Notes: generated from the letters alone by a model not told the origin. A stretch of 64,000 nt of DNA from Talinum fruticosum (GCA_021018815.1 JAITYX010000008.1:10228001-10292000), one strand, 5' to 3'; counted from the first letter of the stretch, positions 33,941-46,087 are shown. Numbers and translations: made by a program.

Positions 33941-35355
33941 TTTTTGACTCGTAAAATAATATAATTTTTACGATTTTTACTTATTTTATTTATTTTTATA
34001 GGTAATAAATTGAGTCCGACAAGTAGAAGAAAATCGATGCAAAAATATGAAAATTTAACAATTTGAAGCGTTTCGAATATGTGCTCCAAATTTCTTCACT
34101 AATTATGTGGGCCCAGCCCACAATTGTGCTTGCCCAACCCTGACAATTACAAAGGTGCAAATACATGCGGTATAAAATTAGGTTGCTTCCATCAGCATGA
34201 CATTATGATGACATCATCAGAATTTGAATTCATATGGAATTTTAATTGAATGGAGCAGCATAGTCATGGTATAAAAGGAACGCTGATGATTATCAACGTG
34301 AGGGGTCGGCGGCTGTAGCTTTGGTTTTGGCCAGAGAAATGCTTTAGTTTTTAGTTTTGTTTTAGTTTAATTTAATTAATTTTCCTCTTGTAAATATTAA
34401 GATTCAATTTTGTTTTAGTTTTAATTATTAGTTCGAAACTTCGCTTCTCGACAATTTTTAATTCCGTTCGAATCGTTCCTAGTAACTTCTTCCCTTTTGT
34501 TTCTCCTTTCTCTTTAGTTTGTTTAATTTAATTTAAAGATTCGATTTTTATTTATTTTTTGATGTTAGTAGTAGTTAGTTTAATTGTTTAATTTTATGTT
34601 TAATTTTATTTTGTTAGTTTATGTCGTTCTTCGAGTCAATTTTTGTTAGTTGTTGTTAGATTAATTTTGTTTCTTGTTAATTAATTGTTAGTTTGAGTCA
34701 CTTTGGTTGTGATTAGCCTCCTTGATGGCTAATTAATTTTGTTTAGGCCTTTTACTTACCCAGTTTATGTTAGTATTTTGGGATTGTTTCTCATACCGCC
34801 ACATAGGTTTGATGAGATGCCCGAAAGGGTCTTTTCATCTTGATTTTTAGGCGGTTGGTCTATTATTGAAAGGTGGAGTCAATTTGTTAGTGTGGGTAAA
34901 GAGAATAGTTGGGATTTTGGCATGAAAATAGCCCGAATTCTAGCTAGGTCCGAGGTTGCTATTTTTGTAGTTTAGTTGGGCTAACCCCACGAAAGTAGGT
35001 GGTTAGAATAATTAGACTAACTCATGACCCTCGAAAGTGTGGCTTGAGTAGGTTTTAATGGTGCAACTGACCACTCCTAAATACTTGTATAAATTAGGTA
35101 GGTTTAGGCTTGACTTGATTAATTAGTTTATTAAGTGGTAAAATCACAACCTCGAGTATTTTATTTTTATTGCTCTCTAGGTTAGTTTAATCATCATATC
35201 TATCTCATCCGTGTTGATACGCCTAGAATAAAAGTTTAGGTTAGTTTTGATATTTGAAACACAACTCTCTATGGACACGATCCGTGCTTGCCGACTAGCT
35301 ACAACTACGCCGTGTATTTGCGGTTATAATTTTAGAACTTAAATTCTTCCTAACA
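33940..35355 (+). mobile_element. LTR-like element copy A (related to copies B and C)
   Basis: The right end CCTAACA (35355) matches copy B, and the end zone holds GGACACGATCCGTGCTTGCC and CTACAACTACGCCGTG, almost identical in order to B and to the reverse complement of C. A TATAAAAG lies at 34270-34277. The middle carries the CCCCACGAAAGTAGGTGG and CATGACCCTCGAAAGT blocks shared by the family. The left end and target duplication are not found. Confidence 0.6.
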
Positions 35356-35629
35356 GCTTGCGAGCTACCAAGCTACTCTATCGTGCGCTAGAGAAAGGAC
35401 TGGGAACGAATTGACAAACAAGAATTGAATTTGCCCTCTACCATAGCCCAACTCCGCCCCATCATGCTAGTCGAGTTGTTTTGTCCCTTTTGATTTGGCT
35501 CTCGAATAATTAAGTAGATATGTGATAGAAATTTTACAATTTCTTATAAGTTTAAAGACCATAAGTAATATTAGAACTACTATTTAGTGCCCGACACCTT
35601 ATTTTATGATCAAATAATACTGGGTAAGA

Positions 35630-35870
35630 GTATGTTTGAAATAACATTTATATCAAAATTTATAACATTTTTCATTTCATGATAACTCATTTTAGTTATA
35701 ACAGCTTATGACAGATTAATCATTTCAGTTCATTTTACTTACAATGGCTAACCATTTCAGCTAACATATTTAAACTCATAACGCTTATAACAGCTTAATC
35801 ATTTCAACCCATTTCATTTATAACCTTTATAATATCTAGTGTTAACTTTCGTTTTAAATATGCCCTAATT
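35630..35870. mobile_element. Possible MITE (weak)
   Basis: The left AGAGTATGTTTGAAATAAC and the right text near TTTTAAATATGCCCT are imperfect inverted copies. The interior repeats ATAACAGCTTA-type words. No empty site is available. Confidence 0.3.
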
Positions 35871-37480
35871 ACACTTATGTTCGACCCTGTTGAAGTAGCT
35901 TGTTCTAGAATTTACAGTCAAGATAAGAGTAAAGTGCAAGTCGATCTACTTGACGGCCAGAATGAAAGACTTCCTATAGTCAAGCAATTCATGATGAGGA
36001 AGAGGCCCTATCATTTAATAAAAATGTTGATAAATCTGGCCCAAAGACTCGTGTCTTGCATGGAAAATTCTACCATGCCGTACATGTGGCCCAAGGACTC
36101 ATTATTTTGTCTCTCTTTAAATAATTCATACCAGGTTGAGGACGTCTTTCGACCACCACGCAGATTGGAGCCTAACAAAAAGTACTACGTGTGTCAGTCA
36201 ATAATGAAATTAGTGACGGAACAACAAATCCGTCGCTAATTTTGGAAATAACGATGGAATCAATGATGGAAAGAGGTACCTGACAATAGATTCATATTTA
36301 AAAAAAAGGTTTAAAAAATACTTTTGTTGCTAACTCGAGAATTCCGTCGCTATTTTGACGTTTTTTCATTACTTGTTTCAGTCGCTATTTATCAATTTTC
36401 TAATAGTGTTTCAATTAGCTGTGTCAGATTGGATATAATTTCAGGATGTTTAGTTTAGATTTTGGATTGATTTTGCCAGGCATAATCTTGCATGAATAGG
36501 GAAATAAAAATGGATGAAAACAATAGCTTAATGATAAACTTTAGAAATGACATCCTAGGTTAGTAAATTCTTATAAGCCATCTTATAAAGTGTGCGGCTT
36601 TTAACCAGGTGGTCGTGGGTTTGATCCCCACATATGGCGTTTCACAAGTAGTCATGATTTTTTTTTTTTTTTTGTAGTTCCCTTCATTAAAAGCAGAAGT
36701 TTTATACTCAGTTTCTGTGAAGGCTATACTACAAGGATCCCCTTCAAGAGGATATAATTTACCTGATGAGGATCCCATTTATGAGGATTAGACTTCTTGA
36801 AAACCTCAACTGTATGAATCCTTTCAGGATTATCCAGTAGCACACCAGCACCAAGGATGAGGCATTTTATGAACATACTCACTCCTACTCACATTAGTCC
36901 TCCGATTAACCACTGCATTTGACAGGAAAAGGAAAAGGGGAAAAAAAGGCTAAAGAACATTCTCAGAATTCAGAAATTAATTATAAAGTCCAACTACAGT
37001 AGTTTTTACAAATGTTTCAAGAGAAGAAAATTAAACAGTTAATTCATTTGTATAAAAGACAATATCGGTTTTAGAAGAATTTGATTTAATTCATCTTTCT
37101 AACACAAATTATACGATACAATTATTCTAAATACAATATTGATATTAAATTAACACTCAAATGACATGATATAATTTGAAAATATACTATAAAAATAAGA
37201 AAGTTTTAAAAATATAAAATACAATTAACTAATCACAATATGTTGATGTATATTTAGTATATATTTTCTTCATAGAATTATATTTTTTCTATACAATATT
37301 TCAAAATATACTTTAATAGAGCCTGATATTTGATATGTTATTAGACTTTGTAAGGTTTTTTTTTTAAAAAAAAAGGCAAGTAAGTGGTCGAGTTGGGCCT
37401 TGTGTGTCGTAATTTTTCCTTTATCTCTCTCTATACTTTTGGAGTTTCATGGTCAGGTAAAAATTAAGAATGTTCTGTAG
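35871..37480. other. Intergenic DNA upstream of psi4, with possible SINE
   Basis: No gene. Around 36590-36680 the text AACCAGGTGGTCGTGGGTTT followed by GATCCCC resembles a tRNA B box and is followed by a long T run, as in a tRNA-derived SINE (tentative). The segment CTTGCATGGAAAA near 36055 is shared with 20931 and weakly with 17737. Confidence 0.4.
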
Positions 37481-38314
37481 CCTTCCACTTCTTGTTTATG
37501 AGTTTATCGGAAACGAGACACTCCATGACCACCCTCATGGTGAAAGTAAGGCCTCTCTTCTCCCGTGGGATGTTCAACTAAGGATTGCGACAGAAGTGGC
37601 TGAGGTGCTCACATACTTGCATACTACGGTGTTTACACCGATTATTCATCAGGATGTCAAGTCCATGAATATACTTTTGGATGAAAACTACTTCGCAAAG
37701 GTCTCTGACTTCGGTGCTTCGAAGCTAGTTCCTACGAACCACGATTAGCTAACTACAATGATCCTAGGAACACATGGTTACCTAGACCCGGAATACATGC
37801 AAACTAGTGAATTGAATGAAAAGATCGATGTGTACAGTTTTGGGGTTGTTCTGGTGGAGCTATTGACTAGAAGGAAGGCCTCTTGTTTCGAAAGGCCTGA
37901 AAATGAGAGGTGCCTTGCCATGCATTTTTAGTAAAATACAAGGAACAACGTGTGTTAGAAATCATCGACGAGAAAATCACAAGCCGCGGAGCGAGTGATC
38001 AACTCGTGGAGCAACTGAGCGAAGTTGCTATCCTTGCAAGAAGATGCCGGGAAGTAAAAAGGGAAGATCGTCCGAGCATGAAGGATGTTGCGATGGAATT
38101 AGAGCGAGTAAGACGGAAACATGGGCATCCATTGTCGTCGAATGTTGGATCGTTTAAAGAGGAAAAACGACAGTTGCTAAGTAAGACAGAGGATGCTGGT
38201 GCCTACTATGGTGAAAACACTCTGGAAATTTCCAATAGCCAAAGTTGTGTAATTTTTTTTTTTTTTTGTTTTTTGGTCACTGAGAGATGTTTTCCATTGG
38301 CTACTTATGTTTGA
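37481..38314 (+). pseudogene. WAK-like kinase pseudogene psi4 (5'-truncated, class A)
   Basis: Homology with WAKL-2 begins abruptly at [10 protein letters not shown] in mid-kinase; the glycine loop and everything before are absent. Catalytic HRD reads H-Q-D; DFG is kept. A stop replaces Gln at 37747 (N-H-D-stop), and the frame shifts after A-M-H-F at the same T-run position as in WAKL-2. The tail I-S-N-S-Q-S-C is followed by a run of T that replaces the usual end. Confidence 0.9.
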
Positions 38315-38768
38315 AAATTTTTTTGGGCCGGGGGGTAGCATAATTTACTCATTTACTGTATCAATCAAATGTAATCCCACATGTGTTTACAAGATTGTTG
38401 GGCTGATCCAAAAATCATAACAATGATTTTGATTAATCATCAAATGGATGAGTGACCAAACAAGTCGATCTAACATGGCTCATGTTTAGCACAGGAGTTA
38501 GTTTTAGGGTTTGAAATTCATCTATGTCGATCACAAAATTAACATGTAAAGTTCAAAATTCAAATTAGATTTGAGTCGAGTTGTCAATTTTAAATTTTAA
38601 TTTTATATGTGCAAGTTGGGGCAGCTTGCTTATGGTACATGCACGCGCATACTGAGGTAGTGCTTACGCAAAGGTTGAGATGGCCTTAATGGTGTCCTAC
38701 AGGACCTATTACAATTTTTATGCTAAAAAGTTCTAATTATTAGGCTCTATTTGATTTTAAGAAAAAGG

Positions 38769-40176
38769 TGTTAAACCTCATTTTTATCGGTTTTCAAGGC
38801 ATTATCTAACCCAATTCTGTGATGATTTCAATGATTTATATTTAGTTTTGGGTTATAGTTCGCTTATTTTTCTTTATTGTCACCTAAGCTCGTAAATTTC
38901 TTTATTACAAGTTTTTGGGCTTAAATTAGAGAGATTCGAGGCGAATTTGATGAAAAGCGATGAAGAGGAGAGTTCGGGCCTAAGAGGAGGCAAGAAAGAA
39001 GCCTAAAACACATCAAGAGAAGTTGCACGGCCTACTGCACGGAGTTGCACAGCCGTGTAGATCATCGAGCGAAGGGCTCGGAGTCAAAGAAGGCAGCACG
39101 GCCCCTTGTGCGCACCTTGCACGGCCGTGCGAGAAGTTACGAAAGTTGAAGTCGTGCACGGTCTACCATGTCAAAGTTGCACGGCCCGTGCAAGAGAGGC
39201 AGAAAGTTCAAGCATTTCGCACAGCCTACTTGCAGAACTCCGCACTGCCGTGCGACACTCGTTTCGGCGACTTTATAAGCGATTTTTGTTTAATTTTTTG
39301 GGGCAGTTCTTTTCTCCATCAAATTTTAGGGTTTCTACGGTAGTTTCCAGCCGTCAAATCCCTTTAGATTAAAATTTAATATTTTAAATTTTTGAAGATT
39401 AATTTGAATTCAAGCATTCGAATTTCTATTCGGTAATTCTTAATTCTCTCTCTTTATGTTTGCTCTTTACTATTTCTCTATATCCTTCATGTTTATATTC
39501 ATTGAATCTTGTCAATTGTTTAGTATCATGTTTAGGGGCTAATTTCTCCACTTAGGTTGGAATTGATCCCTATTGTGCCTTGATAATCATGAATTGAGTA
39601 CCAATTGAATTGTTCTATGCTTGTTAGGTTAGAATTCACTTCGTTCATCACTTTTTCGTTGATTGCCTCGAAAGAGGACTCATATGTTTTATTAGGGTTT
39701 TAGAATGACGTTATGAACGATTAGAACTTCAATATGAAAATAATTAAGGTTTTAATCGAGGTTATGAGATGCATTCTTTGTGATTTTGCTCTTTATTAAT
39801 CCCATGAAAATAGGTGATTAGATTGTGAAAGATTAGTCTTTGACCTTCGAAAGTAGGCGAAGATAGTTTTAATTGGTGTCTCCCCTTCTAAACTGCTAGC
39901 GCAGGCAAGTCTCAAACGGTATTCGATTTTGATTTCAGGCATAGTAGTGTGATTAATCCCAATCTAAGGCTTGTTATTCATTGATTTCTCGTAGTTATTC
40001 TATTATTAGTTGAATCCGATCGAAAACCAAATTACTATCGAACTGAGTTTTACCTAGATTAGAGTTTTTAGGTGGATTTAGTATTTGAAAGCGAGTTCCT
40101 CGTGGACACGACCTATACTTGCCGATTCCTAACTACAGCTACACCGTGCACTTGCGGCATTAATATTTCCCTAACA
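38769..40176 (+). mobile_element. 1.4-kb TG..CA element, probable solo LTR (copy B), 5-bp target duplication
   Basis: It starts TGTTAAACCTC, ends CCCTAACA and is flanked by AAAGG on both sides (38764-38768 and 40177-40181). Total 1408 bp with no coding domain. Between 39020 and 39260 it has many GCACGGCCGTGC-like palindromic words, then TTTATAAG (39272-39279) and an AGGGTTTC leader. The layout of promoter, leader and conserved 3' block plus TG..CA and 5-bp duplication fits a solo LTR of an unidentified retrotransposon. Confidence 0.78.
39020..39260 (+). repeat. Cluster of GCACGGCCGTGC-type palindromic motifs in copy B
   Basis: At least eight GCACGG/CCGTGC half-sites occur in 240 bp, for example TTGCACGGCCGTGCGAG near 39118, in an otherwise AT-rich element. 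It lies just upstream of the putative TATA box, in the position of LTR enhancer repeats. Confidence 0.75.
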
Positions 40177-40181
40177 AAAGG

Positions 40182-40984
40182 TTAGAAAAAAATTTAAATG
40201 AAAAAAAGTGATGAGGAAAAACAAATAACGGGAATTTTTTTTTTTTTTTTTGTGTTTGGTTCAAGGAAAAATAGAGAGAAAAATTATAATCCTTTTCCAA
40301 CCTCTTACCCATCGACCACATTGCCATGGAGAAAGAGAGAAAATACTCAATAATATTGATTAATTGAAGCCACTATATATTTTTTCCCGAACCACCATTA
40401 CTATGAGAGGGGAGATAAAATTTTTAATGGCCTTTCTTAATATAAATTCCTCTCTTTTCTCCATTTCTCTCTCTATATGAAAATTTTCTTCCATTTTTCT
40501 CTTAATTTTGGAAGGAAAATATCACTAAGCAAATTGATAAAATTTTCCATGAGTTTTTCCATCAAAATTTTTTTCTCTCCTTTTTCTTCAATTTAAACAA
40601 GGAAAAAAATTCATTTTCACGTTCTTTTTCTTTCTTTTTAATTTTTTTAGAATTAAATACAACCTGAGTTGGTAATTAAATATATGCAATTCCAAACAAA
40701 CAAAAAGGTAAATGGTGCGTGGCCCACATGGATTGGCCAAAGACATGCGATGAAAAGCAAGGCGTAGTGTTTCTATTGTGATTGTCACATGTTTGAATTT
40801 ACTTCTCCTCAATTAACGACAACATTAATTATTCTTCAAATATTAATAACTCTCTGATTCATGCTAAATAATTAATTTAAAAAAAAAAGAAATGATCATA
40901 AAAACCTACAAGTTTAATATCCAAAATACCTCAATCAAAAATAATTAATAAGCTAACTAATCATGCTTAGGGATACCAATGTGA
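40182..40984. other. Intergenic AT-rich spacer
   Basis: No gene seen; poly-T and TTTTCTCTC-type runs dominate. Near 40735 TTGGCCAAAGACATGCGATG resembles the 17110 stretch downstream of WAKL-2. Confidence 0.5.
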
Positions 40985-41290
40985 AAGGGATAAGATCAAT
41001 TGCTGCTTAATAGCCCACAAAAGAATTCCTGAGCTATGAACATATCAAGCTGATTGTATGACCGAGTCACAAACACACCAAATAATTCGAGTAACAACTA
41101 CCTGACGACTACTAGAGTCTCCGGAATTAATCACTACTCAAACCCAATAACCCAAGGATGGCTAGTTTGTGTATGAGAGAATGAGAAGGACAGGGAAAAA
41201 AAAAGAATGAATGCATGATTAAACATTCTCTTCCCTGAATTAAACATAATATTTTTGCTAATTAGTTCAATCACTTGCTTTGTGCTACAG

Positions 41291-42259
41291 GTATTGGCTC
41301 TAGCATTATATTTTTTTGATATTTGGCTCTCTACTTTATTGGGCACCAGGGTCAGAAGCAAATGATCAGAATGCGGGACACTTCCTTTCGGCAAAACGGA
41401 GGCTTAATTCTATGTTAGAATCTTTCTAAACAAGGGATATCAGTAGACTTGATAAAAATATTTACAGTTGAAAATCTACTGATAGTTAAAGTGAGAATAG
41501 TATCATAGGCCAAGGAGGCTCATGGCATGGTTTATAAAGGAATATTGCCGAATAACCAAGTTGTAGCTGTGAAAAGTTATCTCAAAGTTGATCGGAGAAA
41601 GATCGAGCAATTCATCAATGAGGTCCTCAGTATTATCCCAAGTTGAGAATACGGACGTGGTGAAGCTTTTGGGATGCTGTTTATTACAGACTGAAGTACC
41701 ATTACTCGTGTATGAGTTTATAATTAAGGAATGGAACATTGTACGACCACTTGCATGATGAGAGTAAGGCATCTGTGCTTTCATGGGATATTCGACTGAG
41801 GATAGCAACAGAAGTGGCTGAGGTGCTAGCATACTTGCACACGACAGTTTCCAACCCAATAATGCATCGAGATATCAAGTCCATGAATATACTTTTCGAT
41901 GAAACTATGTTGCAAAAGTTTCAGATTTCGATGCTTTGAGACTAGTTTCAATGGACCGAGATCAACTAGCTGCAATGGTTCTAGGGACACACGGGTATCT
42001 AGATCCAGAATACATGCAAACCAGTGAATTAAATGAGAAGAGCGACGTCTATAGTTTTGGGGGTTGTCCTGGTGGAGCTATTGACGAGAAGAAAGGCACT
42101 TTCTTTCGATAGGCCTGAAAATGAGAGGTGCCTTGCAATGCATTTTCTGTTAAAATTAAAGGAAGAACAAGTGCTAGGTATCATCGAAGAGAAAATCCTG
42201 AGCCCTGGAGTGACTGCGCAACTTTTTGTTAACTGGTTCCTCCTGGCAATGACAGATAA
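41291..42259 (+). pseudogene. WAK-like kinase pseudogene psi5 (class A, internal deletion)
   Basis: It has the same start as psi1 (acceptor CTACAG, G-I-G-S-S) and shares its stop after the N-G-G-L-I-L segment. HRD is intact here (M-H-R-D-I-K-S), but DFG is changed and several 1-nt indels break the frame (near 41470, 41625, 41725, 41905, 42060). Compared with psi1, about 225 bp are missing near 42222, joining Q-L to the last codons before the stop at 42257. Not functional. Confidence 0.88.
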
Positions 42260-42503
42260 TTACTTTTACAGTTAGATAAACCTATTTGATAAATTTAATT
42301 AGGGATACTTAGCATTACCGGTTCACTACGTCATGTCATTCATATACAAAAGCAATGACAAAATGATACAAGATTGTTTGGTTAATCCTTCTTAAATTAT
42401 ACACGAATAAGTGTCTCGTTTTTTTGCTTCATCATATAATTTGTGAAGAAATATTTAGATATACTTTGTGAAGAAATTTTGAGAAATAAAATAAATAAAT
42501 TGA

Positions 42504-43938
42504 TGTTGAGAGAAATATAATATATACCGCAAGTGCACGGCGTAGTTGTAGCTAGCCGGCAAGCACGGGTCGTGTCCACAGAGAGTTGTGTTTCAAATAT
42601 CAAAGCTAACCTAAACTTTCTAATCTAGGTAAAAACTCAGTTCGACGAGTGATTTGATTTTTGGATCAATTAAAAACAAAATAACTAAGAAAAAAAACCG
42701 ATGAATAAAAAGCTTTAGATTGGGATTAATCACACTAATATGCCTGAAACCAGAATCGAATACCGTTTGAGACTTGCCTATGCTAGTAGTTTAGAAGAGG
42801 GAGACACCAATTAAGCCTATCTTCGCCTACTTTCGAAGGTCAAAGACTAATCTTGCACAATTTAATCACCTATTTTCATGGGATTAATAAAGGGCAAAAT
42901 TACAATGAATGCATCTCACAACCCCGATTAAAACCCTAATTATTTTCATATCAAGGTTCTAATCGTTCACAACGTCATTCTAGGTAAGTTTTCATCTTTC
43001 GATGTTCCACAAAACCCTAATAAAAGCGTATGAGTCCTCTCTCGAGGCAATCAATGAAAGAGTGATGAACGAAGTGAATTCTAACCTAAAAGCATAGAAC
43101 AACTCAATTGGTACTCAATTCATGATTATCAAGGCATAATAAGGATCAATCCCAACCTAAGTAGAGAAATTAGCCCCTAAACATGATACTAAACAATTGA
43201 CAAAGATTGGAGAAAATAGCCATAGAGAAACAAAGAGAAATTGTGAAGAAAAGATAAAGAGAAGAAATTACGATTACCGAATAAAAAGTTTGATGCGATT
43301 CAATCATAAAAACTTGAAGTAGATGAATAATAAAGAGTGTTCTTGAGTCTCCTCTCGAGCCCTCTCGAAACCCTAGCTAAATCTCTACATTATGGAATAG
43401 AATCCCTCAACAAATACAATTAGGAAACTTAAATAATCGCCGAAACAGTGAGTCGCACGGACGTGCGAAAGTCGCACGGGTACCGTGCGAAAAATCTGCC
43501 GCGTTCGTGCTCTCGCCTGTTTCGCACGGCCGTGCGGAATTCGTACGGGTACCGTGCGAAATTGCTTCACTCTCTAGTCGCTTCGCACGGCTGTGCGAAA
43601 TGTGCACTGGGTACCGTGCGAAATGCAGCAGCTTTACGGATGATTCGCACGGCTGTGCGAAAGTCACACGAGGGGTCGTGCAAGGTCTTTTGATGTGCTT
43701 TAGGCTTCTTCCTTGCCTCCTCTTGGGTCCGAACTCTCCTCTTCGTCGCTTTTCATCAAATTTGTCTCGAATCTCTCGAATTTAAGCCCAAAAACCTGAA
43801 ATAAGGAGATTTACGAGCTTAGGTGACGATAAAGAGAAAATGAGCAAAATCTAACCCAAAACTAAATAAATATCATTGAAATCATCATGGAATTGGATTA
43901 AATAATGCCTTAAAAACCAGCAAAAAGGAGGTTTATCA
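42504..43938 (-). mobile_element. 1.4-kb TG..CA element, probable solo LTR (copy C), 5-bp target duplication
   Basis: It starts TGTTGAGAG and ends GTTTATCA on this strand. ATTGA flanks it at 42499-42503 and 43939-43943, and the paralogous site near 6698 has a single copy (ATTAA, one change). Its reverse complement aligns with copy B over the full length: TGATAAACC start, the CCTAAGCTCGTAAAT block, palindromic motifs (43440-43690), AGGGTTTC leader and the conserved end with GGACACGACCCGTGCTTGCC. Confidence 0.85.
43440..43690 (-). repeat. Cluster of GCACGGCCGTGC-type palindromic motifs in copy C
   Basis: Repeated TTCGCACGGCYGTGCGAA and CGGGTACCGTGCGAAA words occur about every 40-70 bp. In element orientation they lie just upstream of the ATTTAAG/AGGGTTTC start zone, as in copy B. 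Confidence 0.75.
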
Positions 43939-44327
43939 ATTGACTAACTGGTACCCAAGACAATCGTTTCGATACATTGGGTCCGCCCTTGCATGTCGTC
44001 ACACTCGGAGGGATTGACGATGATACTGCTCCAAAAGGAACTCAATCAAAAGCTTACGTATGGTTGAAGGTTCAAAAATAGGTTTATACTAACATACTTT
44101 CTCATGTGAATACCTTCGTGTTTGAAGGGTGGATGCAACAAAGACTCTCCTTATAATACATAATAATTGATATAGGGAATGTTGAGATTTAAATCTAAGA
44201 CCTTTATAGCTCATAAAAACTCTAAAGCCAACGTTCAAGAACTAACTCAACCAAAAGTTTAAGTTGCTAATTGAAGGTTATACATAAATTTATATACTCT
44301 AACATATATAATGGATGAAGGTGAGTA

Positions 44328-44693
44328 CTTTTTTTAGAAAATGGGCCTAGCCTATTGGGGTACTTCACGGATCAAGGATAGGGATACCAAAATCCAGACA
44401 AAAGCACATAAATCAAGCCTAGCATGAATAATTTTCCAGTATGCCTCCACTAATAACCAAGGGGAAGGATATCAAAATCCAGACTAAAGCGCATGAATCT
44501 AGCCCACCATAAATAATTTTTCAGTAGACCTTCACAGACCAAGGGGAGGGATCTACACAGAACCGCACGAATCAAACCTATCTCAAATAATTTTATATCT
44601 AACCAAAGTTGGAGAAATTACTCCCTCCCGATTCGAACAAAAGGAGAGTGTGGAAAGATAGAGATTTGCCAACTTGGCCAACCTCTCTTCAAT
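44328..44693 (-). mobile_element. tRNA-derived SINE with internal repeats, 13-bp target duplication
   Basis: ATGAAGGTGAGTA occurs at 44315-44327 and 44694-44706. On the minus strand the body begins GAGAGGTTGGCCAAGTTGGC (A-box region) and has TTGTTCGAATCGGGAGG (B-box region). It then has three copies of a roughly 65-bp segment containing TCTGGATTTTG or TCTGTGTAGAT, and ends in a short A-rich tail (T run at 44328). A clear SINE. Confidence 0.85.
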
Positions 44694-45426
44694 ATGAAGG
44701 TGAGTATTACAATGGGGAGCAAGATTGTAAAACGAAATGAACCCACAAAAACAAGACCAAAGATCACAGGTGCCCTAATGTCGTATTTATATAGCTGAAT
44801 CCTTGTAGAAGACATATCCCATTAATGACATTTAAATCAAAGCTACGTAAATAGTAACTTTTTAAAATTCTACCTGAATGACGAAATCAGTGTTACACTT
44901 TCTACAAACCCTAAACTAAATGTCTACAAGACTAATTGGATTGGGTTATAAAAGTGTCAAAGTTTAGGAAGAAGAAAAAGTCAAAGGGATGCGAGGTTAA
45001 TTTTGAAGAATTCCTGATGAATATTTTACTTATTCAAAAATTGTCGGTTAACTAGTAGTACATAAAATGTCAAATTAAAAAAGCTCAAACCTCAATTTAA
45101 AACTAATGATGTGTACAGTACATGATAATAACTCGATAAGTACTCTATGAATTTCATACAAAGTCAACCGCTAGATTTACTCATACAAATTTTTAGTTGT
45201 GAGACGGAATCCTTTAAGATGTTTTTTGATGGCTTTGAAGTGACAAATAACTTGTTTAGAAATAACTTTTTAAACTAAAAGATGACTAATAATTTATACA
45301 GTAATGATTTATGAAATTATCACTCTTAAATAAACTATTAGTCAACCCAATTATTTTTAAAAACACCATAAAAACATCAGTCTCACCATATGTCTTAATA
45401 GAAATGGTCTCACACAAAACTTACTA

Positions 45427-45660
45427 CTCCCTCTATTTCAAAATACACGTCACTTTTAACTAATTATTTTTCGTTTTAAAATATTGTCATTTTACAATTT
45501 TAATGAAATATTAATGACTAGTTTATCAATTTTATCCTTATTAATTGCTTTGTTTGTCTGCTTTTTTCACTGATTTTCTTCATTTTCAATGAAATCTTAG
45601 AGCAATTTGATCTTTTAATATAAATTTTATTATGAATTTTGTGTTTTGAAACGGAGGGAG
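45427..45660. mobile_element. Stowaway-like MITE, TA target duplication
   Basis: The ends CTCCCTCTATTTCAAAATA and TTTTGAAACGGAGGGAG are inverted copies. TA flanks both sides, and the copy-1 site near 9210 reads ACTTACTATTTCTC with one TA. Its 234 bp are AT-rich and non-coding. A relative lies at 50199. Confidence 0.88.
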
Positions 45661-46080
45661 TATTTCTCTTATAGTTACATAGATAATTTACTCCAGTTAT
45701 AGTTAGCTATATTTAATTGGAAACTTATGGTAGCTTATATGGATTCAACTTGCTTAAAATTTGTTGCATTTATTTGGTAGATAATATCAATTCTCCCATG
45801 AAAGCACAACGATAGATATTCATGCTTTTATTATGAATTTAAGAAGTACAATACGTGTTTAAATAAATAAGAAGATGTCAATTAACTGCAAATTGTTGAG
45901 AATGTCGCAATTAAGTAGAACCTGTCTAACATTGTTAAATCAAATAAAACATTAAAGTCGTAAGTCCATATTATGACTTTTCTTCGTTGAGGGTCTTGTC
46001 ATTTTCTTATTTCCCCTTAATTATTGTTTTATGAATTTTTAATCAGCTGCTTAATAATGGTCGAGTTAGTTTGAGGCCGT

Positions 46081-46087
46081 TATAAAT
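46081..46087 (+). promoter_or_regulatory. Putative TATA box of WAKL-6
   Basis: TATAAAT lies 67 bp upstream of the ATG in the same context as in WAKL-3, within a conserved upstream segment. Confidence 0.6.

Larger units (their letters stand above)
40985..45975 (+). repeat. Segmental duplication, copy 2 (paralogous to 4955-9516)
   Basis: It contains psi5 and the spacer that is also found downstream of psi1. It differs from copy 1 by a TG..CA element at 42504, a SINE at 44328 and a Stowaway-like MITE at 45427, and lacks the three TIR elements of copy 1. Homology ends near a TATGACTT word where WAKL-6 promoter sequence begins. Confidence 0.8.

Noticed and set aside
35877..36239. 120-codon frame with M-F-D-P-V-E start
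   Set aside because: Sits in DNA similar to upstream regions of other cluster members, shows no domain and no paralogous frame.
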